DNA of 64,000 bases. Source: Lachnospiraceae bacterium (GTDB lineage: Bacteria > Bacillota > Clostridia > Lachnospirales > Lachnospiraceae). Under the pieces are notes generated by a model. That model made no database searches, had not been told where the DNA came from, and saw nothing but the letters and a program-made list of their open reading frames with translations. Made by a program: the position numbers and the translations under genes. Positions 53,469-62,983 of this stretch are shown piece by piece. The DNA is taken from the NCBI GenBank assembly GCA_022796795.1, contig JAAWJI010000011.1:27880-91879 (forward strand), in the 5' to 3' direction. Position 1 is the first letter of the stretch; every line of letters begins with the position of its first letter.

Positions 53469-54092
53469 TTGAAATTTGACAGTATTATCTTTTTGTTGGA
53501 CCGCCGCATGGCGGCTTTCCGGCCGGGAAAGAAGCCGGAGATAATTTCTTTGGCCAAGCTTCCCCAGGTGCCCATGATCCCCAGCTATTATCATCTGGAG
53601 GAGAGCGGGGAGTCCCAAGAGGCAGTGATTCAGGAGCTGCGGCCCTATGTAAAAGGATTCTTCCGGAAACAGGCGGTGCTTTTGTGCATGCCTGACGACG
53701 CGCCTGTGTTCGTAGATCAGAAATATATGCGGGAATTTTTTATCTGCCATGGTGCGGGGACAAACACTACGGTCCGCACCCTGGAAAGCCTGTGTCTGGA
53801 AAAGGGACGGGAATATGTGGCGGTTTCCCGCTCCGAGCGTTTGATCACCTTGACCTACCGCCGGGGGCAGAGTCAGCCAAAGATTCAGTATTTGCCCCTG
53901 TCCCTGGCAAATCCGGAGACCGTGGGCCTGGGAATCCGGAGTCTGAGTCTGGAGGTAGCCTACAACGAGCCGGATATTTATATTCTGGATCCAGATGAGA
54001 AGCTTAAGGAATACTATGCGCTGGGGACGCCGGTGGGGTTAGAGGAACTGGCAAAGTGGGCGCAGTCCTTGGCGGAGAAAAACTGGGTGTGA
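53469..54092 (+). CDS. Unknown 207-residue protein
   Basis: A soluble 207-residue protein with no signal peptide or membrane helix. Start is TTG at 53469 with GGGAGGA seven bases upstream. The N-terminus (FDSIIFLLDRRMAAFRPGKK) and the middle (FRKQAVLLCMPDDAPVFVDQ) loosely recall the first strands and the V-x-x-C-V-P segment of actin-like MreB proteins, but the nucleotide-binding signatures are absent, so this is only a weak hint. It has its own promoter and is 81 bases upstream of aroC, possibly in the same transcript. No function is assigned. Confidence 0.7.
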   Translation: MKFDSIIFLLDRRMAAFRPGKKPEIISLAKLPQVPMIPSYYHLEESGESQEAVIQELRPYVKGFFRKQAVLLCMPDDAPVFVDQKYMREFFICHGAGTNTTVRTLESLCLEKGREYVAVSRSERLITLTYRRGQSQPKIQYLPLSLANPETVGLGIRSLSLEVAYNEPDIYILDPDEKLKEYYALGTPVGLEELAKWAQSLAEKNWV

Positions 54093-54173
54093 GAAAGGGA
54101 AAACGGGAGGGGAGACTGGCTGTGATCTGACAGCAGCTGAATTTGGGAAGATTTGTGAAGGAGGAAACAAGAT

Positions 54174-55307
54174 ATGGCAGGATCCATATTTGGAAAACAA
54201 TTCTGCATTTCCACCTGGGGGGAATCCCATGGAAAGGGAATCGGAGTGGTCATAGACGGATGCCCGGCAGGGCTGCCCTTAGGGGAAGAGGATATCCAGG
54301 TCTATTTGAACCGCAGGAGGCCGGGACAGTCCCAGTACAGTACGCCCCGGAAAGAGGCGGACCAGGTGGAGATTTTGTCCGGAGTCTTTGAGGGACGGAC
54401 CACAGGCGCCCCTATTTCTCTGTTGGTGGAGAATACCTCCCAGCGCTCGGCGGATTACAGCGAGATTGCGTCCTATTACCGTCCGGGACATGCGGACTTT
54501 ACCTTTGATCAAAAATATGGGTTTCGGGATTACCGGGGAGGCGGACGCTCCTCGGGCCGGGAGACCATTGGCCGGGTGGCCGGAGGCGCTGTGGCAGCCC
54601 GGATTCTGGAGAGTCTGGGTATTACCTTTTGTACCTACACAAAATCCATTGGGCCGGTTTCTGTGGAAATGTGCCGGTTTGACGCCCGGGAAATTCAGAA
54701 TAATCCGGTCTTTATGCCGGATGCCCAGGCGGCGGAGAAAGCTCAGGAATATCTACAGCAATGCATGAAGGAACACAATTCTGCCGGCGGCGTCATCGAG
54801 TGTGTGGTGAGCCGGGTACCGGCTGGTCTTGGGGATCCCTGCTTTGAGAAGCTGGAGGCAAATCTTGCCAGGGCGATGCTGTCCATCGGCGCTGTAAAAG
54901 GATTTGAAATGGGGGACGGTTTTTCTGCAGCCCGCAGTACGGGAGCAAAGAACAACGACGCATTTTATATAGGAGACCAGGGGCGGGTGGAAAAGGCCAC
55001 CAACCATGCCGGAGGCGTTCTGGGTGGAATCAGTGACGGAAGCCCCCTGGTTTTCCGGGTCGCGGTTAAGCCTACGCCATCCATTTCCAGGAAACAGCAG
55101 ACTGTGAACCGGAAGGGCGAGGAGATTCAGATCCAGGTAAAGGGACGGCACGATCCGGTTATCGTACCCCGGGCTGTGGTGGTGGTGGAGGCCATGGCAG
55201 CCCTGGTGCTGGTGGACGCTTTGTTCTTTGGCATGACAAGCCGCATGGAGTATTTGGAGAGAATCTGGGGAGAGCCAGAGAGGGGATTTCCCCGGACTGA
55301 CGCCTGA
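54174..55307 (+). CDS. aroC: Chorismate synthase
   Basis: A 377-residue FMN-dependent lyase that makes chorismate from EPSP, the last step of the shikimate pathway. Family signatures are GESHGKGIGVVIDGCPAG at the N-terminus, RPGHADFTFDQKYGFRDYRGGG with the catalytic His, GRSSGRETIGRVAGGAVA, and NHAGGVLGGISDG near residue 285. Length fits the bifunctional-free bacterial type. AAGGAGGAA precedes the ATG. No other shikimate genes lie beside it. Confidence 0.96.
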   Translation: MAGSIFGKQFCISTWGESHGKGIGVVIDGCPAGLPLGEEDIQVYLNRRRPGQSQYSTPRKEADQVEILSGVFEGRTTGAPISLLVENTSQRSADYSEIASYYRPGHADFTFDQKYGFRDYRGGGRSSGRETIGRVAGGAVAARILESLGITFCTYTKSIGPVSVEMCRFDAREIQNNPVFMPDAQAAEKAQEYLQQCMKEHNSAGGVIECVVSRVPAGLGDPCFEKLEANLARAMLSIGAVKGFEMGDGFSAARSTGAKNNDAFYIGDQGRVEKATNHAGGVLGGISDGSPLVFRVAVKPTPSISRKQQTVNRKGEEIQIQVKGRHDPVIVPRAVVVVEAMAALVLVDALFFGMTSRMEYLERIWGEPERGFPRTDA

Positions 55308-55384
55308 GATTAAAATTGGCAGATTGGATGCGGGGAAAATATATGAGAAAAGCCTGCATCGAATAAAGGAAAGAGGAAAGATGG

Positions 55385-56512
55385 ATGTATGAACTGATTA
55401 AACGGGATGGAAACGCAAGACGGGGACGGCTGCACACGGTTCACGGTGTGATCCAGACTCCCGTGTTTATGAATGTGGGAACCGCGGCAGCCATTAAGGG
55501 GGCTGTTTCCACCATGGATTTGAAAGAAATCGGCACCCAGGTGGAGCTGTCCAATACCTACCACCTGCATGTGCGTCCGGGGGATGAGATTGTGAAAAAA
55601 ATGGGGGGACTCCACAAGTTTATGGTGTGGGACCGGCCCATTCTCACAGATTCCGGAGGGTTCCAGGTGTTTTCCCTGGCCTCTTTGCGGAAGATCAAGG
55701 AGGAGGGAGTTTATTTTAATTCTCATATTGACGGACGCAAAATTTTCATGGGGCCGGAGGAGAGCATGCAGATTCAGTCCAATCTGGCCTCCACCATTGC
55801 CATGGCCTTTGACGAGTGTCCCTCCAGCGTGGCGGAGCGCTCCTATGTGGAGCAGTCTGTGGCCCGGACCACCCGCTGGCTGGCACGGTGCAAGAAGGAG
55901 ATGGCCAGGCTCAACAATCTTGCGGACACCATCAATCCCCATCAGCTGCTGTTCGGCATCAATCAGGGAGCCATTTATGAGGATATCCGCAGGGAGCATG
56001 CCAGACAGATTGCGCAGATGAATCTGGACGGCTATGCCATCGGCGGACTGGCCGTGGGGGAAAGTCATGAGGAAATGTATCATATCATCGAGACTGTGGT
56101 TCCGGAGCTGCCTTTGGATAAACCGATTTATCTCATGGGCGTGGGAACCCCGGCCAATATCCTGGAGGCTGTGGAACGGGGTGTGGACTTTTTTGACTGC
56201 GTATACCCCAGCCGCAATGGACGCCATGGACATGTGTACACCAACCAGGGAAAACGGAATCTGTTCAACGCCAAGTATGAGCTGGATGACCGGCCTATAG
56301 AGGAGGGCTGTCAGTGTCCGGCCTGCAGGCATTATAGCCGGGGATATATCCGGCATTTGCTGAAGGCAAAGGAAATGCTGGGCATGCGGCTTTGCGTGCT
56401 CCATAATCTTTATTTTTATAATACCATGATGGAGGAGATCCGGGACGCCTTAGATGCGGGAGAATTTGCGGCGTATAAGAGGAAGAAGCTGGCTGGGCTC
56501 CAGGGGGAATAA
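55385..56512 (+). CDS. tgt: Queuine tRNA-ribosyltransferase (tRNA-guanine transglycosylase)
   Basis: A 375-residue TIM-barrel enzyme that swaps guanine 34 of GUN-anticodon tRNAs for preQ1. Seen: GTAAAIKGAVSTMDL, LSNTYHLHVRPGDE, the substrate Asp in LTDSGGFQVFSLA, GINQGAIYEDIR, the second catalytic Asp in FFDCVYPSRNGRHG. The zinc site is CQCPACRHYSRGY with a downstream His in CVLHNLYFY. The gene is 77 bases after aroC and likely co-transcribed. No queA is in the window. Confidence 0.96.
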   Translation: MYELIKRDGNARRGRLHTVHGVIQTPVFMNVGTAAAIKGAVSTMDLKEIGTQVELSNTYHLHVRPGDEIVKKMGGLHKFMVWDRPILTDSGGFQVFSLASLRKIKEEGVYFNSHIDGRKIFMGPEESMQIQSNLASTIAMAFDECPSSVAERSYVEQSVARTTRWLARCKKEMARLNNLADTINPHQLLFGINQGAIYEDIRREHARQIAQMNLDGYAIGGLAVGESHEEMYHIIETVVPELPLDKPIYLMGVGTPANILEAVERGVDFFDCVYPSRNGRHGHVYTNQGKRNLFNAKYELDDRPIEEGCQCPACRHYSRGYIRHLLKAKEMLGMRLCVLHNLYFYNTMMEEIRDALDAGEFAAYKRKKLAGLQGE

Positions 56513-56550
56513 GGCGCCTGTAAAAGATAGGTGTGTTGTAAAGACAGAAT

Positions 56551-56600
56551 AAGGGGCTGTAAAAATGGAGTGAGACATTCCCCATTTTTTACAGCCCCTT
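56551..56600. terminator. Bidirectional terminator between tgt and GH20
   Basis: AAGGGGCTGTAAAAATGG (56551-56568) pairs with CCATTTTTTACAGCCCCTT (56582-56600) with a single bulge. It lies between convergent genes, and its AAGGGGCTGT ends resemble those of the palindrome at 23260-23360. Confidence 0.85.
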
Positions 56601-56639
56601 GTTGAATCTTGTTAATTCCGTACAGGAAGACCAGCAGAT

Positions 56640-58406
56640 TTACATTTTTGTCAGCTGTTCCAGAAACTGCACCACCAGTCCCAGCTGGGACAGCTTGTTT
56701 TCTCTAAGCCAGGCATTTTCATAGTCGGGGATCCAGGCCTCCCACCATTCCTTTAGCTGGGTGCGGGTGAATTCTGCATGGCCGCTTAGGAAGAGCACAG
56801 TCTGGTTCAGCAGCCGGATTGCCTGGGCGGCCACGGCCAGATCTCCCATGCAAGGATCCGTATCTGCCCCCAGCTCCCGGAATTTCTGCAGCAGCTCCTG
56901 ACAATGAGCGATGTGTTCCAGGATCTTAGGAATATCTGCTTCCAGTTCCTCTTCTTCTCCCCGTTTTCTGGCGCTGAACCAGGGCACTAGCCGGGCCCAC
57001 TCGGCGGTGCGCTGGCAGTCTCCCAGCTCCCGGATCAGCTGCACCACGTTGACGTCTCGCTGCTTATAGAGAAGAGCGCTGACTGACCGGTCAAAGTATT
57101 CGTCCAGATCTCCCAGGGCGTTCCAGGATTTTTCCGCCCCGGCGGCTATGCCGAACTGCTGGCAGTTCCAGGAGCAGATGGCGCCGAAATCCCCCCAGTT
57201 GGTGTTGAGGAGTCCCTGGGCATGGTTTTCATAGCCATACTGGGCCATTTTTGTAATATTTCCCGTGGAGCGGTCGATCTCCTCCACAAACCGGTTCCAG
57301 GAGGAGGTGCCGGGGCAGACAATTTGGGCGTAACCGCTTTGACCGAAAAACTCTACATTTTTTTTCACAGGATCTTTCAGGTAGCACCAATTCAGCAGCA
57401 CAGTGTCCTTTGGCAACAGGGAAACCTTTTCCGGGTGCTCCAGCAAAATATCCCCCCACATCTGCACGGTCTTTCCGTGGGACTTCACATGACTGATAAG
57501 CTTTGTGACAAAGGAGAGGTAAGCTTGGGCGCTGTCCTGCCCCGCGTTTTTTCCCTTACAGAGGTCAAAGGTTTCGTCGCAGCAAATATTAAACCGGTTG
57601 CTGCAAAAAAGGGGAAGATACTGGTCTATGAGGGAGCAGATCAGGGAAAGGCTCTCAGGGTTGAACACGTCGATGGTGTGGTGATCCATTTTTTCCATCC
57701 AGTAGTGGTTGGAGGGTTTATAGTCTGCAAGCTCGCACAAATGACGGTATTTCCTGCTCTGCAGCAGGTCGTACAGATGACCGAAGGTGGAGAGGGAAGG
57801 CACCAGCTCTATAAAATAGAGATGACAGAACTGGTCCAGCTCCAGCAGTTCTTCAGCGGTGAGCCTGTTTTCAGGATCCGTGATGTCCAGACATTCTGTA
57901 AATTCAAAATTGCTTTCCACATACAATTCCAGACAGTTGATTTTCAGGCTGGACAGTTCCCTTACTATGGCTTTTAGCTGATCCAGGGTGGGGACCCGTC
58001 CCCGGGAAATATCGTGATAAAAGCCCCGGTCCGCAAAATCCGGGGTGTCTGAAATATACAGGCAGGGCAGCTCATTTCCATATTGGAAGAGAAGCTGGCC
58101 TAAGGTTTGCAGTCCGTAAAAGGCCCCTGAGGGACCGTCTCCCAGGATTTTGATCTGCTTGGGTGAGATTTCCAGGCTGTATCCGTCTCCCCGGGAGCTA
58201 TGAGAAATATAGATGGCTCCTGGAGCCGGCTCTCCGGCCCGCAGGTCCGGGGCAAAGCCCTGCAGATCCTTCAGGGTGTTCCTGATCTGAAGAGCATGAA
58301 AGGAGAGGCGGTTGTCACAGCCGTCTGCCAGAATAAGGGACGGGATTTCTAAAGAGAAGGTCCCGGGCTTTCGCGTAAGGTGTTTCGGATTTGGTATGAG
58401 ATTCAT
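56640..58406 (-). CDS. Beta-N-acetylhexosaminidase, glycoside hydrolase family 20
   Basis: A 588-residue GH20 enzyme without signal peptide. The N-terminal GH20b domain (AGEPAPGAIYISHSSRGDGY, DGPSGAFYGLQTLGQLL) is followed by the catalytic barrel (DRGFYHDISRGRVPTLDQLK), the Asp-Glu catalytic pair in NICCDETFDL near residue 277, and VQMWGDILLEHPE. Removes terminal beta-GlcNAc or GalNAc by substrate-assisted catalysis. ATG at 58406 has GGAGGA upstream; an upstream in-frame extension of 22 residues looks unlike the family. Cytoplasmic location suggests it acts on imported oligosaccharides, with products feeding nagA/nagB. Confidence 0.9.
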   Translation of the reverse strand: MNLIPNPKHLTRKPGTFSLEIPSLILADGCDNRLSFHALQIRNTLKDLQGFAPDLRAGEPAPGAIYISHSSRGDGYSLEISPKQIKILGDGPSGAFYGLQTLGQLLFQYGNELPCLYISDTPDFADRGFYHDISRGRVPTLDQLKAIVRELSSLKINCLELYVESNFEFTECLDITDPENRLTAEELLELDQFCHLYFIELVPSLSTFGHLYDLLQSRKYRHLCELADYKPSNHYWMEKMDHHTIDVFNPESLSLICSLIDQYLPLFCSNRFNICCDETFDLCKGKNAGQDSAQAYLSFVTKLISHVKSHGKTVQMWGDILLEHPEKVSLLPKDTVLLNWCYLKDPVKKNVEFFGQSGYAQIVCPGTSSWNRFVEEIDRSTGNITKMAQYGYENHAQGLLNTNWGDFGAICSWNCQQFGIAAGAEKSWNALGDLDEYFDRSVSALLYKQRDVNVVQLIRELGDCQRTAEWARLVPWFSARKRGEEEELEADIPKILEHIAHCQELLQKFRELGADTDPCMGDLAVAAQAIRLLNQTVLFLSGHAEFTRTQLKEWWEAWIPDYENAWLRENKLSQLGLVVQFLEQLTKM

Positions 58407-58679
58407 AGCGGTATCCTCCATAGAAAGATAGGGGTAAAGCTGGTTTTTATGGGAACAGACTATCATAGACAAACCAGCCGGTCAACCGTATTTGAAAACC
58501 TGTCAAATTTGTATGGATATAGGTTTAATTTGTTGATTGAACGAGAATGGGGGGCGTGATATTTTGAGTATAACAGTGAGACCAGAAGAAAGGCGGCTGG
58601 CAGGCGGCCGGAGACGTCTTTGCAGAGGGCCGGTGCTGAATAGAAAATTTTCTACAGGAAAGGAAAAGGGGTTGGGAAA

Positions 58680-59939
58680 ATGAGGGATAAGGTTAAAATT
58701 GGCGTGTTTGGCGCAGGGCGGGGAGAAACCATGATGAAATACTGCACCCATGCGGAAAACGCGGAGCTTGTGGCGGTGTGTGACAAAAATGAGCTGTTTT
58801 TAAACCGGGTACGGGAGAAGCTGAACAGCGATTCCATCTCCTATTATACGGATTTTGACAGCTTTTTGGCCCACGACATTGACGCGGTGGTACTGGCAAA
58901 CTACGCCACAGAGCATGCGCCCTTTGCAGTCCGCTGTCTGAAAGCCGGCAAGCATGTGCTCAGCGAGGTGCTGCCCTGCGAGACGCCGGCGGAGGCCGTG
59001 GAGCTTGCGGAGGCAGTGGAGGAGAGCGGCAGGATTTACGCTTATGCGGAAAACTACTGCTATATGCCGGCGCCCCGAAAGATGCGGCGTCTGTACCAGG
59101 AGGGGAAGCTTGGCGAGTTTGAGTACGGGGAAGGAGAGTATTTCCACAACTGCGAGAGCATCTGGCCCTCCATCACCCAGGGAGAACCGGACCACTGGCG
59201 CAACCGGATTTCCGCCACCTTTTACTGTACTCATTCCCTGGGTCCCCTGCTTCATATCAGCGGACTGCGTCCGGTGAAGGTGACGGGCTTTGAGCTTCCC
59301 TTTAACCTGCGCTGCGCCAGAATGGGAGCCAAGGCAGGTCTGGGAGCCATTGAAATGGTAGAGCTGGAGAACGGCGCCATTGTAAAGAGCTGTCATGGCC
59401 TGGGGATTTCTCGGAATTCTGTGTGGTATACGGTATACGGTTCCCTGGGACGCATGGAGAGCGCCCGGGAGGATGCGGAGGCAGGCAATACCTCCAGGCT
59501 GTACTGCAACCTGGATAAATTTGAGGGGGAAAACAGCACAGTCGTGGAGAGCTCTACCCCCAAGGACGTCCACTCTGCCGCATCGGAGGCTTATGGCCAT
59601 GATGGTTCCGACTACTATGTTATGTGGAATTTTACAGAAAAGATCCGGGGAAATGGGGATGCGGAGATTATTGATGTCTATGAGGCCCTGGACATGGGAC
59701 TTTCCGGATTTTTTGCTTATGAATCGATCCGTAGGGGCGGCGTGCCTGTGTCCATTCCCAATTTCCGTCATCCTCTGGAGCGGGAGGCATACCGGTATGA
59801 CACCACCAGCACCAATCCGGAGAAGGCAGGCAAATTTTATGTGCCCAGCTACTCCAAGGGAAATCCGGAGGTTCCCGCCTCCACCTATGAACGTATCCGG
59901 GAGCTTTGGGAAAAATCACTAGAAGAAAAGGAATCGTAA
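58680..59939 (+). CDS. Gfo/Idh/MocA-family protein, GH109-like
   Basis: A 419-residue protein with an N-terminal NAD-binding Rossmann fold (KIGVFGAGRGETMM) and a C-terminal Gfo/Idh fold. The EKP motif that supplies the catalytic Lys of dehydrogenases is replaced: the aligned stretch reads LSEVLPCETPAEA. This, together with AENYCYM and EPDHWRNRISATFYCTHSLG, resembles GH109 proteins, which use NAD to cleave glycosides such as alpha-GalNAc through an elimination mechanism. A true oxidoreductase role remains possible. It is divergent from GH20 across 270 bases and upstream of a sugar transporter. No clear promoter was assigned in that gap. Confidence 0.8.
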   Translation: MRDKVKIGVFGAGRGETMMKYCTHAENAELVAVCDKNELFLNRVREKLNSDSISYYTDFDSFLAHDIDAVVLANYATEHAPFAVRCLKAGKHVLSEVLPCETPAEAVELAEAVEESGRIYAYAENYCYMPAPRKMRRLYQEGKLGEFEYGEGEYFHNCESIWPSITQGEPDHWRNRISATFYCTHSLGPLLHISGLRPVKVTGFELPFNLRCARMGAKAGLGAIEMVELENGAIVKSCHGLGISRNSVWYTVYGSLGRMESAREDAEAGNTSRLYCNLDKFEGENSTVVESSTPKDVHSAASEAYGHDGSDYYVMWNFTEKIRGNGDAEIIDVYEALDMGLSGFFAYESIRRGGVPVSIPNFRHPLEREAYRYDTTSTNPEKAGKFYVPSYSKGNPEVPASTYERIRELWEKSLEEKES

Positions 59940-60046
59940 ACTGAGAAGTGGTTTATATTGACGGAAATACAGATGGAAACATAGAAAAAATATACAGAAC
60001 CACGAAAAAGTTTAATTTGACTGACACAGAGGTTTAAAATGTTTAA

Positions 60047-60074
60047 TTACAAGGGGAATGGAAAGGGCTATACT
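60047..60074 (+). promoter_or_regulatory. Promoter for the second binding protein
   Basis: TTACAA (60047-60052), a 16-base spacer and TATACT (60069-60074), 59 bases before the lipoprotein start. It lies in the AT-rich 194-base gap after the Gfo/Idh-like gene. Confidence 0.5.
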
Positions 60075-60133
60075 GTTAGCATAGAAATTGATTCGGACTT
60101 CTAACCAAAACAAGTAAAAGGGGGAAATTTAAC

Positions 60134-61870
60134 ATGAAGAAGCGTAACCGTAGTTTAGCGCTGTTCCTGGCCATGATGCTGGCAGTTTCCACATTCAGTG
60201 GGTGCGGCGGAAAGAAGACGGAAGAGCCTCAGGTGACTCCAGCTCAAACGGAAGCAGGTGAGACAGGTGAAACTGGTGAAACAGGAGGAGAGGCAGAATG
60301 GGATGGAAATATGGATAACCTCTATGTTATCGACATCATGCCGCCCACACCGCTTATTACTGCATCTATGGATACCGCAGTGGGACAATATATTGCAGAG
60401 AAATTCGGAATTGCTTTCAACTACATACAGTATTCGGGAGATATCACGGAAAAGCAGGCATTGATGCTGGCCGGCAGCGAGTATAACGAAATACAGTACA
60501 TGCAGGGCGAGGATATTTTCAAGAAGTACATTGATGCAGGCGCTCTGCTGAACCTGGATGATTACAAGGATCTGATGCCGGATTTCTATAAGCGGTATGA
60601 GAAGATCATACCCTACTGGCGGGCTTCCGCAGCGGACGGCGGTCTCTACAAGTGGGAGAGAGACACGCCCACCGAGACCGAGACGACCCTGACCCATACA
60701 GACGTGCTGGTGCGCACGGATGTGCTGGAGTATTATGGTTGGCCGGAGCTGGTTTCCGCCAGCGACTGGAGAGAGTTCCTGGCAAAGGCCGTAAAGGACT
60801 TCCCCACTACCTATGACGGACAGGCAACCGTAGGTATGACCATGCCCATGGCGGAGTCCTATGGAATCCAGGGTATTGTTCCCGTAGGATATGAGAAGGG
60901 CGATACCTACTTTGGATCAGGCAATGATTATCACATCTACAATATTAAGACCGGACAGTTTGAGGAATACCTGCTGGCTCCGGAGGTGAAAGAGTCTTTC
61001 CAGTTCTTTAACAACCTGTACAAGGACGGCACCCTGGATGAGGAGTGCTTTACGGATTCGGCGGATATTACCCTTCAGAAGCTGAGTAATGGCCGCGCCA
61101 TTGCAGCCTGGTATGTAACCTGGAATCAGGGCAGCGCCAATCAGGAGCTGACCAATGCGGGTCATCCGGAAATGAGCTATATTCAGATGCCTTTCCAGCT
61201 GGATTCCCAGGTAGGACAGGATTATATGCTGAGTATGAGAGCCTCCTATCCCTACTACTCCATGGGAATCACAAAGAACTGCAAGTATCCGGAGCGCGTT
61301 GCTAAATTCATCAACTGGTGCTGCACCGACGAGGGACAGATTGTTCTTCAGTCCGGCCTGGAAGGCGTACATTACACCGTGGAAAACGGCGAGCGCGTGC
61401 CTACCGACTTGTTCCGTCAGTGCTCGCAGGATGTGGAAGTGCAAAAGAAGGAAGGAGTCATTGGAGCCCTGTCAGGTCTGCCTCTGTGCAATTCCTATGC
61501 GGAAGACGGTCAGCCCTTTAACCTGGCTCAGACCTGGGAGTTTGTGGATGGTTTCTCTCTGACAGACCGGGAGAAAGAGGCTTATGCAGGACTGGGATGG
61601 AGTACCTCCAACCAGTGGTGGAATGAGCATTGCAAAGGCTTTGACGCAGGTTACTTCCAGTCCTGTGCCCTGGATCCTTCCAGTGACCTGGGCAAGGTGG
61701 GAGCCAAGATGACAGAGGTCCGGGTGAAATACTCCGCCAACCTGCTTATGGCAGACGATTTTGAGGCTGTCTGGAACGAATTGATGGCAGAATACGATAA
61801 ACTGGATCATGAACCGGTGATCGAGGCTATGAATGAGACGCTTGCCGGCTTTACGGAAGCGCTGAAGTAA
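60134..61870 (+). CDS. ABC transporter substrate-binding lipoprotein, LplA-like
   Basis: A 578-residue lipoprotein: signal peptide (SLALFLAMMLAVST), lipobox FSGC, then a Gly/Glu/Thr linker with three GET repeats. The large mature domain (YVIDIMPPTPLITASMDTAV, FKKYIDAGALLNLDDYKDLM, TTYDGQATVGMTMPMAES) is the long type found with LplB/YtcP permeases, usually for complex oligosaccharides. GGGGGAAA precedes the ATG. The two permease genes follow after a hairpin-rich 140-base gap. An ATPase gene is missing. Confidence 0.92.
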   Translation: MKKRNRSLALFLAMMLAVSTFSGCGGKKTEEPQVTPAQTEAGETGETGETGGEAEWDGNMDNLYVIDIMPPTPLITASMDTAVGQYIAEKFGIAFNYIQYSGDITEKQALMLAGSEYNEIQYMQGEDIFKKYIDAGALLNLDDYKDLMPDFYKRYEKIIPYWRASAADGGLYKWERDTPTETETTLTHTDVLVRTDVLEYYGWPELVSASDWREFLAKAVKDFPTTYDGQATVGMTMPMAESYGIQGIVPVGYEKGDTYFGSGNDYHIYNIKTGQFEEYLLAPEVKESFQFFNNLYKDGTLDEECFTDSADITLQKLSNGRAIAAWYVTWNQGSANQELTNAGHPEMSYIQMPFQLDSQVGQDYMLSMRASYPYYSMGITKNCKYPERVAKFINWCCTDEGQIVLQSGLEGVHYTVENGERVPTDLFRQCSQDVEVQKKEGVIGALSGLPLCNSYAEDGQPFNLAQTWEFVDGFSLTDREKEAYAGLGWSTSNQWWNEHCKGFDAGYFQSCALDPSSDLGKVGAKMTEVRVKYSANLLMADDFEAVWNELMAEYDKLDHEPVIEAMNETLAGFTEALK

Positions 61871-61893
61871 CAGGAACCAGCAGAAATATCAAT

Positions 61894-61958
61894 CCGCCCG
61901 GCGAAGATGGTTTTTGCCGGGCGGGATTTCTCTTTATAGGGTTTTGCGTCCTATAAAG
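61894..61958 (+). terminator. Two hairpins between binding protein and permeases (attenuator)
   Basis: A perfect stem CCGCCCGGC / GCCGGGCGG (61894-61902, 61916-61924) is followed by a second perfect stem CTTTATAGG / CCTATAAAG (61932-61940, 61950-61958). Neither has a long T run. They probably protect the binding-protein mRNA and lower expression of the permeases, a common arrangement in sugar ABC operons. Confidence 0.65.
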
Positions 61959-62012
61959 CAGGACCCTCCGGGGGATGCACACTCTTTTAATTAACAGTCG
62001 AGGAGGAATAGT

Positions 62013-62972
62013 ATGAGGCAAGCAGTAGCTGAGACAGCCCCCATGCCGGGCTCTTCCAGGAAGAAGCTCTGGAACAAGATCAAACGGCAGAAATGGCTGC
62101 TTTTGATGATGACACCTGCGTTTCTCTGTATTTTGCTGTTTAACTATCTGCCTTTATCCGGTTGGTACATTGCCTTTTCCGAGTACAAGCTGGGAGGCTC
62201 TCTGTTTGGCGGCGAGTTCGTAGGATTGAAATATTTTGCCAAGATTTTCCAGGAAAGCTCGGATCTGGTTTATCTGATCCGGAATACTCTGGTCATGAAC
62301 GGCGTTACTCTGATTCTGAATCTCTTGGTAGCCCTGATTCTGGCAATTCTCCTGAAGGAGGCTACCTGGAAGCGGGGAGCAAAAATTACCCAGACGGTTT
62401 CCTTTTTTCCATACTTTGTGTCCTGGGTTATCGGCTACTCCATTGTCTGGTCTTTGCTGGCAGTAAATTCCGGCGCCATCAACCAGTTTCTGGTGCGGGT
62501 GGGGATTCTGGAAAAGGGCCTGAATATTCTGGGAGATCCCAAATATTCCTGGCAGCTGATTATCCTGCTGAATATGTGGAAATCCACAGGATACAATACG
62601 ATTATTTTCCTTTCCGCCATTTCGGGAATTTCCTCGGAGGAATACGAGGCGGCCGCTCTGGACGGTGCGGGACGCTGGCAGCAGATCCGGTACGTGACTC
62701 TGCCCAACCTGCTTCCCACTGTGTCGGTTCTGCTGATTATGAACGCAGGCTGGATCTTAAGTTCCAACCTGGAGCAGTTCTTTATCTTCAGCAATCCAAC
62801 CAACTGGTCCCGGATGGAGGTGCTGGATATGTATATCTATAAATTTGGCTTGAAAATGCTGGATTTCCCCTATGCCACGGCTATGGGAATCATTAAGACC
62901 ATTGTCAGTATCATGCTTCTGCTCTTTGTAAACTGGCTGACCAAGCGCATGAATGAGAATTCGGTGTTGTAG
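62013..62972 (+). CDS. ABC transporter permease, LplB type
   Basis: A 319-residue permease with a basic cytoplasmic N-terminus, six helices (first LLMMTPAFLCILLFNYLPLS) and the EAA loop EYEAAALDGAGRWQQIRYV. AVAETAPMPGSSRKKLWNKI at the start is a typical positively charged extension. GGAGGAATA precedes the ATG. It pairs with the YtcP-type permease 11 bases downstream and the lipoprotein upstream. Confidence 0.93.
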   Translation: MRQAVAETAPMPGSSRKKLWNKIKRQKWLLLMMTPAFLCILLFNYLPLSGWYIAFSEYKLGGSLFGGEFVGLKYFAKIFQESSDLVYLIRNTLVMNGVTLILNLLVALILAILLKEATWKRGAKITQTVSFFPYFVSWVIGYSIVWSLLAVNSGAINQFLVRVGILEKGLNILGDPKYSWQLIILLNMWKSTGYNTIIFLSAISGISSEEYEAAALDGAGRWQQIRYVTLPNLLPTVSVLLIMNAGWILSSNLEQFFIFSNPTNWSRMEVLDMYIYKFGLKMLDFPYATAMGIIKTIVSIMLLLFVNWLTKRMNENSVL

Positions 62973-62983
62973 GAGGGATTTTG

